From contig VZSF01000011.1 in assembly GCA_013398295.1 (NCBI GenBank), positions 62,001 through 126,000 of the forward strand: a stretch of DNA of 64,000 nucleotides, in the 5' to 3' direction. Under the pieces are notes generated by a model. The model saw only the letters and a program-made list of their open reading frames with translations, was not told the DNA's origin and searched no databases. This stretch comes from Chionis minor (lineage: Eukaryota; Chordata; Aves; Charadriiformes; Chionididae). Position numbers and translations under genes: made by a program. Shown here in pieces: positions 1-7,850 of this stretch; within the stretch, counting starts at the first letter, position 1; the number at the start of each line of letters is the position of its first letter.

Positions 1-308
1 TGAGGGTAGGAAGGCTCCACAGAGGGATCTGGATAGGCTGGATCAATGGGCCAAGGTCAATTGTATGAGATTCAACAAGGCCAAATGCCGGGTCCTGCAC
101 TGGGGTCACAACAACCCCATGCAGCACTACAGGCTTTGGGAAGAGTGGCTGGAAAGCTGCCTGGTGGAAAAGGACCTGTGAGTGTTGAATATGGGCCAGA
201 AGTGTGGCCAGGTGGCCAAGAAAACCAACAGCATCCATCCTGGATTCTATCAGTAATAGTGTGGCAAGCAGAACTAGGGAAGTGATTGCCCCCCTGTAGT
301 CAGCACTG

Positions 309-557
309 GTGAGGCCCCTCCTTGAATACTATGTTCAGTTTTGGGCCCCTCACTACAAGAAGGACATTGAGATTCTGGAGCATGTCCAGAGAAGAGCAAA
401 GAAGCTGGTGAAGGGTCTAGAAAACAAGTCTTATGAGGAGCGGCTGAAGGAACTGGGGTTGTTTAGTCTGGAGAAAAGGAGGCTGAGGGGAGAGCTTACA
501 GCTCTCTACAAACACCTGAAAGGAGATTGTAGAGAGGTGGGGGTCCGTCTCTTCTCC
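309..557 (+). pseudogene. CR1 reverse transcriptase C-terminal fragment
   Basis: An open frame of about 83 codons matches the thumb and C-terminal region of the CR1 ORF2 polyprotein. Recognisable blocks are [40 protein letters not shown] and [14 protein letters not shown]. The catalytic palm motifs lie upstream of this part and are outside the window. The ATG at 309 is an internal methionine of the old polyprotein, not a natural start. The frame runs a short way into the inserted LTR before its stop, so the last 20 or so codons are LTR-derived. No function is expected. Confidence 0.85.
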
Positions 558-562
558 CCAGT
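558..562. repeat. Target-site duplication, left copy
   Basis: CCAGT lies immediately before the LTR start at 563 and is repeated exactly at 915-919. A 5-bp duplication is usual for ERVL-class integration. Removing the LTR and one copy restores continuous CR1 sequence. Confidence 0.88.
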
Positions 563-914
563 TGTCCTGGTTCCGGCAGGGACAGGGTTAATATCTGGCA
601 CAGCACAGGTATTCCACGCCACGTGACACCATTCCCAGTATTTAGGGGGAGCCACCGGGGAGGGGAGTTCCCAGTTTGGGAGCAGGCAGGGACGGTTCGG
701 GTCCGGTCGGTGCGCGTCAGTACGGTGCCCCTATTTATACATTCCTCTGCCAGTACTATTGTTGTTTTGTCAATTTTTCTTTGTTGTTCTGTTAAATTGC
801 TTTTTATCTCAACCCATGAGTTTTTGCCTTTTTATTCCAATTTTCCCACGCTGCTGCGAGGGTTGGGTGAGCGGCCGCGTGGTTCTTTGTGCCGGCTGAG
901 GCCAAACCACGACA
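563..914 (+). mobile_element. Solo LTR of an ERVL-like endogenous retrovirus
   Basis: This 352-bp element begins TGTCCTGGTT and ends AACCACGACA. The two ends are imperfect inverted repeats (9 of 10) with the TG...CA termini of retroviral LTRs, and exact 5-bp duplications (CCAGT) flank it. A TATA-like stretch lies at 732-739. The last 120 bases (TTATCTCAACCCATGAGTTTT and a GC-rich tail containing GCGGCCGC) match the equivalent part of the minus-strand LTRs at 16340-17591 and 38464-39083, which fixes the plus orientation. No internal gag, pol or env sequence is present, so this is the product of LTR-LTR recombination. The 5 bp duplication and the shared termini support an ERVL-like assignment. 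The exact family name is not determined. Confidence 0.9.
732..739 (+). promoter_or_regulatory. TATA-like element of the solo LTR
   Basis: TATTTATA sits about 180 bases before the LTR 3' end, roughly where the related LTRs at 17321-17329 and 38804-38813 have their TATA boxes in their own orientation. This is a positional inference only. There is no evidence of present activity. Confidence 0.35.
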
Positions 915-919
915 CCAGT
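915..919. repeat. Target-site duplication, right copy
   Basis: This CCAGT is identical to 558-562. CR1 sequence resumes without loss immediately after it, which confirms the insertion boundary. Confidence 0.88.
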
Positions 920-1177
920 AACAAGTGATAGAATGAGAGGAAATGCCCTAAGGTTGCACCCAGGAAGGTTTAGGATGGATATTAGGAAAAAATTCTCAAC
1001 TGAAATGCTTATAAAACATTGGAAGAGGCTGCCCAGGGAAGTGGTGGAATCACCATCCCTGGCGGTATTTAAAAGACAGGTAGATGTGGTGCTGAGGGAC
1101 ATGGTTTAGTGGTGGTTTTAGCAGTGTTAGGTTGATGGTTGGACTTGATGATCTTAAAAGTGCCTTCCAACCTAGAT

Positions 1178-1194
1178 GATTCTATGATTCTATG
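1178..1194 (+). repeat. CR1 3' tail microsatellite
   Basis: Two units of GATTCTATG close the element. CR1 elements end in short tandem 8-9-mers of this type instead of poly(A). The tail marks the exact 3' end of the copy. Confidence 0.8.
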
Positions 1195-1465
1195 TTATTT
1201 CTCATATGTAATTGTACATTAATCATACTAATTTGCAGGTGGATTCTTATCCTTTTTTAGATCGCATTTAGATACACTACTATTCAAGACATGAAAAAGG
1301 CTCTGGTTTATTTGGGACTCCCTGTCCTGCCTGGTTTACAGTCCTGCGGTTGCCATTAGATGTTTATGAAATATGTAATTATCACTTAAGATTTCGGGGT
1401 CTCAGAGTTTTTTCATATAACAATCACTCCCTGTGAAAATGACTCGTAAATAAATAATTATTCAA
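1195..1465. other. Unannotated AT-rich spacer
   Basis: This is unique-looking sequence between two CR1 fragments of opposite orientation. I see no reading frame, repeat or RNA gene in it. Confidence 0.6.
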
Positions 1466-1690
1466 GAAGATCAACTAGTCCAACTCACCTGGCAGAGCAG
1501 GTCCACCTACAGCAGGTCACACAGGATGGCGTCCAGGCGGGTTTTGAATGTCTCCAGAGTTGGAGACTCCACCACCTCTCTGGGCAGCCGGTTCGAGTGT
1601 TCTGCCAGCCTCAAAGAAGTTTCTCCTCATGTTCAGATGTAACCTCCTATGTTCAAGTTTGTGCCGATTACCTCTTGTCCATAGAGGGAA
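1466..1690 (-). mobile_element. CR1 LINE 3' fragment, reverse orientation
   Basis: Read on the plus strand, this is the reverse complement of a CR1 3' end. Diagnostic stretches are GGGTTTTGAATGTCTCCAGAG, GGAGACTCCACCACCTCTCTG (shared in order with other avian CR1 tails) and TTTCTCCTCATGTTCAGATG, followed by a degraded GTGCCGATTACCTCTTGTCC. The terminal tail repeat at the left edge has been lost. The fragment is 5'-truncated, as is usual for CR1. Short open frames across it are remnants or shadows of the RT C-terminus and not genes. Confidence 0.85.
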
Positions 1691-4547
1691 TGTTAAAACA
1701 AGAGAAAGAAAATGCAAACCATTTAAATGTGTTTAAAACATCCCAGTTTTTCCTATCAATTATAGCAAGTTCTTTTGATACAGGAGGATACATCAAAAGG
1801 TGTAAGTTTCATTTTCCTTCAGTTGCAATGTTTGTTGCAATACTCTCAGAATTTTAACAGACGATGCAGAAAACTTGATAGCCTCAGTACGTTGAACAAA
1901 CTAGCATTTCAACCCTTCTCCCATGTAATTTCTACAAGTTTCTTAGCCTAAGCCACTCCGATTATTCTCTTCAGTTAAGGGTATTTGAGGAAGTTAAACA
2001 TTTTTAAATTTTGTCTTTTGGACTTTACGGGGTTTTTTTAATATATACTGTGGATCTGTGCATTTACAGGATACCTGGAGAGCTGAAATGAAACACTTCA
2101 CTGTGAGAAGACATCGATATCTGAATATCAAGAATGGTCCCTCTTTGTTTAACAACTGTTTATTTTGAATTTCCGGAAATAATATAGAAAAAAAGAAAGA
2201 AGGAAATGTATGGGGTTTTTTTCTCTCTCTCCAAGTCCTTTCTCAATGACAGAATAAGTACAATAGTGTGTGCAATAAGGATAGGTCACTTGTTACATTG
2301 ATATGCACCTTCATTATTTTACTTCCTGCATTTAGACATATTAACCTCTTAAAATGAAGGTATATTGCATTAATAGACACTTGTCTAGGTTTGAGCTAAG
2401 AAAAGCAATTGGCTTTTGTTATCAAGTTACTCAGAAATAAAACTAGCAATTCAATACTGCTTTCCAAAAGAAAAAGAAATGTTTTTTATTTTTGTTTAGC
2501 TTTTGTAAATAAAAGTAATTAAATAAATAGCTTGAGTTGATAATAAATGAGTTGATTGAGTTGATAATAAAGCTGGCTTTTCATAACTTTTTCCTTTTGC
2601 TGTCACAACTTGTTACATCGAAATGTGTTGCTTTTAATTTTTCTTATTTATCTTTTTTTTTTTTTGGTCTGCTCTATTAATTCAAGATGAAAATCCTTTC
2701 TGAGCCTGCTGAGAAATTGTGAATTCATTGCACTAATTGATGCATTGATTAAAAACCTCTTGCTGCCAAATGAAGGCTCATTCGAGGTATGCTGTACAAT
2801 TTGGGACTGTTTGGGGACTGAAAGCTTCATTAAGAGAGAACTGTATTAGCTCTGCCTTATGGAGGCAAAGTGTCAAAATACAAGGAAAAAAACCCACTTT
2901 TGCAATAAATTGTGGGACTTGAAGACACAATATATAATTATACATCCATAAACCTGACAATTTTAAGACATGAGACTGAAAAATTTAATGAATTAATTGT
3001 TGGAAGCTTTAAAATGGACTCTAACAATATTGCCTGAATTTCTTGTGCAAGCAATCTTTGTCACTTATGTTAGATTTTATAGATCTTTTCCCTTCTGCTG
3101 TTTTAGGTTTTTTTTCCTCCCCCCATTTGCTCATACTGTACTGCCAGTCACATTTCTTCTTTGGCAGGCAGTAGCTGGAAGTGATCGTCAATTTTACACA
3201 TTAAGGTGAGAAGACAGCTTGTCAAGATGGTCATGTGCAGATGCCATTGAACCACAGAGACATGGTAGAAGGTGAGGAAAATAAAGTAATAAATAAAAGC
3301 ATAAAAACTATTTAACTATTTTTATTTAACTATTTTATTCCAAAAACAATGAAGTCTGTATTTACAATTAGGTCATTGCAATAATGTAGCCATGGACTCT
3401 TAGCACTGACTGCAAACAAGGCTCAGAATTTCTGGTATAAAACATCTGGGCCAATCTGATTGTATTTGCTATTTTTACTTGAAAGAAAGATTTTTCTTTC
3501 TCCCTTTGAGTAGGAGGGTGGCAGTTATACCTGTGGGGTCATAGATAGGGGTTAAGAAGAAACTGAAGATTCACGGCACAGGGTGGTGTGGAAGCAATAG
3601 CAATTTACTGGAGACATGGAGATGGATGAGCAGCTTGTGGCTCACAGACATTGCGCCCTGTCAGACATGGGCTTCTTCCTCACTCCCATGCCCTGAAGTT
3701 GCACAGCCTGGGAGCCATTAATGAAGTCAGACCCTGGCTTCAGTGTTACCATGTAACTGAGTCCTGTAAAGGCAGGATTTGGAGCAAGGAGAATTTTTTT
3801 CACTGCTGGGGGAGAAAAAGCCCTGTGCAGTTGCAGTTAAGCAGAAATTGTTTCTGAAATGAGGTCACATAGCAGGCTGGTTCCTTCCCCAACTTGCTGA
3901 CTGCTTTCAGCTTTCATGCAGCAGTGACAGTAAAACAGGAATGGTTTTGAAATATCAGTTCAGAACAGGACTACAATATGTTTTTCAGGAACAGGACTAG
4001 CAGAAAGGCAATAAAAGGTTTGGATAGGGAATGGCTGGTACTAGGGACTACTGTTACACAATTATAAATGTGGATTGAAAACTGCAGTGAAGATCAGGAA
4101 CTACTTCAAAATAACAGCCAGGGGAAAAGAGCTTTTCCCCTTCATATATAGATATAACCCTATGATGTATATATACACTATGACTTTCAAAAAAGACTGT
4201 GTCTTCAGAACCCTCTATACATTTATCTCCTACTGTGCCAGATGCAGAGGAATGTACATTTATACTCAAATGGTGGTTGGAATAACGGGCAAGCAGAGCC
4301 ACTCAGGATGAAGAGGGCAAGGGAAAATTACCACCCTCAAGACAGATGTCTGCTAAGCGATGGCCATTTCCCTAGCCAGTTTGACCTTGGAAACCAGACC
4401 CAAGTCTTCCATAGGACACAGGGTGCAACATGTTTGTTAGTGAGTTTTTTTAACTCGGTTTACTCACAAAGCATTAAAACCCTCAGTTTGCTGTGCAGAA
4501 ACAAAAAGCAGTATCAAGTCTGGAAAAAAAAGCACATCAAAAATTAA
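1691..4547. other. Unannotated AT-rich region
   Basis: There is no recognisable gene or transposon here. It contains homopolymer T runs (around 2652-2665), a small direct repeat at 2532-2571 and a somewhat more GC-rich stretch at about 3560-4030. A 10-base repeat AACAGGACTA occurs twice in that stretch (3964 and 3990). The stretch could be an old, unrecognised interspersed repeat, but I cannot show this. Confidence 0.5.
2532..2571. repeat. 16-bp direct repeat, two copies
   Basis: TTGAGTTGATAATAAA occurs at 2532-2547 and again at 2556-2571. The 8-base spacer contains part of the same motif. This looks like a replication-slippage duplication in AT-rich DNA. Confidence 0.8.
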
Positions 4548-4670
4548 TCATAGAATAGTTTAGGTTGGAAGCAACCTTAAAGATCATCCATTTCCAACCC
4601 CCCTGCCATGAGCAAGGACACCTCCCACTAGACCCAGTTGCTCAAAGTCACATCCAACCTGGCCTTGGGC
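4548..4670 (-). mobile_element. CR1 LINE 3' end fragment, reverse orientation
   Basis: It starts with TCATAGAATAGTTTAGGTTG and continues through AAAGATCATCCATTTCCAAC, CCCCCTGCCATGAGCAAGG and CATCCAACCTGGCCTTGGGC. This is the reverse complement of a standard CR1 3' terminus. Homology stops at about 4670. Only about 120 bases are present, an extreme 5' truncation. Confidence 0.9.
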
Positions 4671-5241
4671 AAGTTGGCTACACGGCCCTTTCGGGGTGTT
4701 ACCAGCTGAGTGGTTGCGAGTCTCCTAGTTGGAACTGTGGCCTAAAAAAGAGCACAGGGGATTTAAGGATGCTTATCTACCTGTCCTGCCCAAGGGGAGC
4801 TTCAGTACATTGCAAATTGACTCACAGCTGTGTTCTACAAGGTTTTTGTTTCATTCAGCTGTGTTAATGTCTCAGACCTGTGGTCCAGGAGCTTACAAAA
4901 TGCAGCAACAGATTGGTGTTTAGCTTGCTGGTTCTATGATTATGAATGTATTAGGATTTAAGTACCCTTAAAGGTATTTCTTCAATAAGACCCAGGCCCA
5001 AAGGCTGCTCAGTCACTTGTGCAGCATTCAAGCAGAGTAGCCCAGTGCTGGAAGGGGCAATAATACACTGCTGCAGAAAACTTGCCTCTATGACTTAGTA
5101 TTTGCTAGCAGAGTGGCAACAGCAGAGTGGGAGCTAACTGGGGCAACGTTTGTGCCGCAGCTAGAAGGTTCAAGCCCTGTTGGCAGAAGAGGAAGACGGA
5201 GGTCTCAACGTCAACTGACTTACCTGGAAATTAAACTGGGC

Positions 5242-5273
5242 ACAGGGCTAGACATGTACAGGGCTAGACACAG
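5242..5273. repeat. 16-bp tandem duplication
   Basis: ACAGGGCTAGACATGT is followed directly by ACAGGGCTAGACACAG. Only the unit ends differ. This is a local duplication of recent or moderate age. Confidence 0.8.
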
Positions 5274-5339
5274 GTCTACATATTTAGGCCATTGATTATA
5301 ATAGAAGAAAAATAAATCCTCAAGCAGAAATAGGTAACC

Positions 5340-5366
5340 ATTTACATACCCAAGAGGTATGTAAAT
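5340..5366. repeat. Perfect inverted repeat, 11-bp arms
   Basis: ATTTACATACC, the loop CAAGA, then GGTATGTAAAT form a perfect 11-bp stem with a 5-base loop. One such hairpin could arise by chance in 64 kb of AT-rich sequence. No transcript or site is implied. Confidence 0.75.
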
Positions 5367-6276
5367 TCTGTATGCAGGATGCTGACATTGACAAGGAAGC
5401 CTTTTTCCTGGCTGTCAAGTCCTCTCAGACACATCAATGGGGCTCAATAAAACAGCTGTGGTTGCAAGGATTGTTAGGGTAGCATGGAAATTATCCCATT
5501 TTCCTTTCTTGTTTTTCCCTGTCTTGATAGTACTTACAGGTGATGTAAAATGGACATTGATTTTTACTGGCATAACAAGACTATGGCAAACACAGATATA
5601 CTACAGTTGTTGACAAGGTGGATAAGTGTGTTAAGTGTGTTTTGTGCTGAAAGTACAACATCATAATCCAGCCAGAGCATGCCATAGAACCTGGTAATGG
5701 TGAGAGTGGAGTTTTGCTTTGTTATTAGAATAGCCAGTATGACAAATGCACTGCACAAGCCAGGAAGGACCCCAAGGTAACACCTCTGCCTCTTGGGAAC
5801 CTTTGGCACAGGCTCAGGTCTTCCTTAGTAGCCAATGAATTTTGTACATGTGTCCACCTTGTCTCTTCATATTTCAGAAGCAGCAAGAATTACCAGGAAA
5901 ATATTTACCTACAAATCAGTATATGGACACTTACTGAAGAACTGACAGCATTCACCACATCTGGCCAGTTTACTGTGTTGTCTGTTACCTCTTCTTACAA
6001 CTTACAATTAGATTAATCCTATTAAGTAGGACTGAGTATTCTCAACCTACTTAATTCTGCTAATTGCTAAGGGCCATGACTTCAGTGGAAAAGGGTGATT
6101 AAGAGTGTTTTTAAATGCTGAAGTTTAGAAAGCAGAGGAAAGAATCTGTTACATAGGAAAAACATCATACAATTAACCACGAAACTTCTTCAGACGAAAC
6201 ACACATCTGATTAGTAAATTTAGTACTAAAGCATTGACCCCACTGGGATATCTATTAGATTTTTCCCTAGAACATT

Positions 6277-6315
6277 TAAACTAGCCTTGTACTGTCTGAG
6301 TACAAGGCTAGTTTA
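6277..6315. repeat. Perfect inverted repeat, 17-bp arms, 5-base loop
   Basis: The left arm TAAACTAGCCTTGTACT (6277-6293), loop GTCTG and right arm AGTACAAGGCTAGTTTA (6299-6315) are exact reverse complements. My rough estimate is well below one chance occurrence of a stem this long with a short loop in 64 kb. It is too short for a microRNA precursor and lacks transposon-like flanks. A template-switch (fold-back) mutation is the simplest origin. Confidence 0.95.
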
Positions 6316-7236
6316 GGATCTGGATCTGGAAAATGACAGATTTTTATTCAACAAATACTTTTAGATTCAACATACTAGAATTACAGATGTTTTTAAAAAT
6401 CTGGAATTATATGGGTTTCTGTGTTTATTCATAGCAGCTCTGTATTATTTCATTTTTGTTTTACATGATAAAATTGATATGTTGCACATTTGCAAGTAAA
6501 ACAATTATATGTTTTAATACCTTGGTTTGAATGATAAGCCATTGTCAAACAGTTGCTTTACTTCTAAAAATATTGTCTTGTCTCTGTTTTACAAATAAGC
6601 CATACATAATATAGCATGTTTTAATCATCTGTTGGAATTCCTACAGAATACCTGTCATAAAGTATTTTATATTTAATGGGCATTTTACACTGCATGGATA
6701 TTAGCCATGTTCAGATCTTTTGTTCCTTTGTGAGAAATGTGCGGTTTTTTCCTTATTTCAGTTCTTAAATTTACAGTTTCTTCTAAAAATTACTATCTCA
6801 TTCTACAATTATACTGTGGTAGTTTTGAACACATACTCAGCCATTTAATTCTTTGCAGGTTTTTATGACACTAGTCAAGATTACCAATAAAAAGACAGTA
6901 GATAATTTCTAAATGTCTTTTCTCTCCCTCTTGATAGGTGCAGTAATGACACTTTCTACATAGTTTATTACAGTAAACATAATACAAAGTTTAAAAAGTT
7001 CACCTCTGTACCTCAGCCATGTTTTTCTATAACTGGCTTGTTTTGCACAAACACCTGGAATTTAGGCTGAGTTGCACTCAGTCCTCTGCAAATACAAACA
7101 ACTGTTCCTGCTCTGAGATTCAACAAGGTGGGAATAAACAGTTAACTATTTTCAAGCAACCCAAACATAATATGCCAAAACAAGTGAGTGTATTACATTA
7201 TGTTTGACTGCCAAGCCTCATTTTATTTAAATCTTG

Positions 7237-7394
7237 CTCCTTCCTCCCTTCCTCCCTTTCTCCCTTCCCGCCTTCCCCCTTCCTCCCTTCCCCTTCCCCT
7301 TCCCCGTCCTCTTCCCCCTCCCCTTCCCCTCCTTCCCTTTCCCCTTCTCCTTCCCCTTCCTTTCTCTCTCTTTAATTCTCTTTCTTCCTTCCTT
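7237..7394. repeat. Long polypyrimidine/polypurine tract
   Basis: The tract is 158 nt of CCTTCC, CCCTTCC and CTCTCT runs. Only four purines interrupt it on the plus strand: G at 7270, G at 7306 and AA at 7374-7375. Such tracts with mirror-symmetric segments can adopt triplex (H-DNA) forms. The apparent reading frames across it, rich in Leu/Pro on plus and Lys/Gly/Arg on minus, are composition artefacts. Confidence 0.95.
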
Positions 7395-7619
7395 GTAACT
7401 TAAAAGTTTCATATTTTTGATAAAAAGATAAAGAAAAATATAGTCTGGTTGAGTGATTTAGAGTATTCTGTTGTAGTATCTTCCTAAGTCTTCATGGATA
7501 GATCAAAAAAGGCCAAAGTAATTAGCTCATTTCAGGAATAAGTGATGGCAGTGATGAGACTACAACCCTGAAATCTTCAGCTGTCGCTTTCTGATACTTG
7601 CTCTAAGCCAAATCCCAAA

Positions 7620-7850
7620 TTACCTGTAAGAGCTTGGACTGGCCATCTGCACCATTTCTTGTTGGACACGGGCCAGTGGGTGGTCCTGTATGGCCAGGCA
7701 GAGCAGGGCTGTGGGGAGATGGAGACCAGCCCTGCCGTGATGTCATTGGGGCAGGGACTGATGCCTCCAGGGGCCTGTGAGCAGGGTGGGGGAGCCCAAG
7801 GGAGGACAACAGGGACAGTATGGCCTACAGTGCCCTCAGGACCCTGAAAC
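7620..7850. other. Local GC-rich patch
   Basis: By eye this stretch is far richer in G and C than its surroundings (for example GGCAGAGCAGGGCTGTGGGG and GAGCAGGGTGGGGGAGCCC). All three overlapping frames stay open for 60-90 codons, which such composition favours. It has few CpG dinucleotides, so it does not look like a CpG-island promoter. It may be an old repeat or exon-like remnant. I recognise nothing specific. Confidence 0.4.

Larger units (their letters stand above)
1..1194 (+). mobile_element. CR1 LINE, 3' part, split by a solo LTR
   Basis: This is the 3' portion of a chicken-repeat-1 non-LTR retrotransposon. It enters from beyond the left edge and ends in the family's characteristic tail with GATTCTATG repeats (1178-1194). 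Translation of 309 onward reads as the C-terminal part of CR1 reverse transcriptase ([17 protein letters not shown], then [20 protein letters not shown]). An LTR at 563-914 interrupts the element, and CR1 homology resumes at 915 with AACAAGTGATAG. Relative to the usual CR1 sequence there is a deletion of roughly 17 bases near 180-190, just after the GGAAAAGGACCTG stretch. The copy is therefore dead independently of the LTR. It shares details with the fragment at 48001-48559, including the ATAAAACATTGGAA stretch and the closing CCAACCTAGAT, so both belong to one subfamily. Confidence 0.93.
4671..7236. other. Unannotated region with small repeats and hairpins
   Basis: There is no gene or transposon I can recognise. 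A 16-bp tandem duplication (5242-5273) and two perfect short inverted repeats (5340-5366 and 6277-6315) stand out and are listed separately. The rest is AT-rich unique-looking sequence without long frames. Confidence 0.5.

Noticed and set aside
1586..1600. GGTTCGAGT, resembling a tRNA B box
   Set aside because: It lies within the reverse-oriented CR1 fragment, where it is a mutated form of the CCTGTTCCAGTG stretch. There is no matching A box or cloverleaf.
6277..6315. Hairpin considered as a microRNA precursor
   Set aside because: The whole structure is 39 nt, too short for a pre-miRNA, and it is perfectly paired without the usual bulges.
7188..7412. Leu/Pro-rich plus frame and Lys/Gly/Arg-rich minus frame
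   Set aside because: Both are produced by the polypyrimidine tract, whose composition avoids stop codons.
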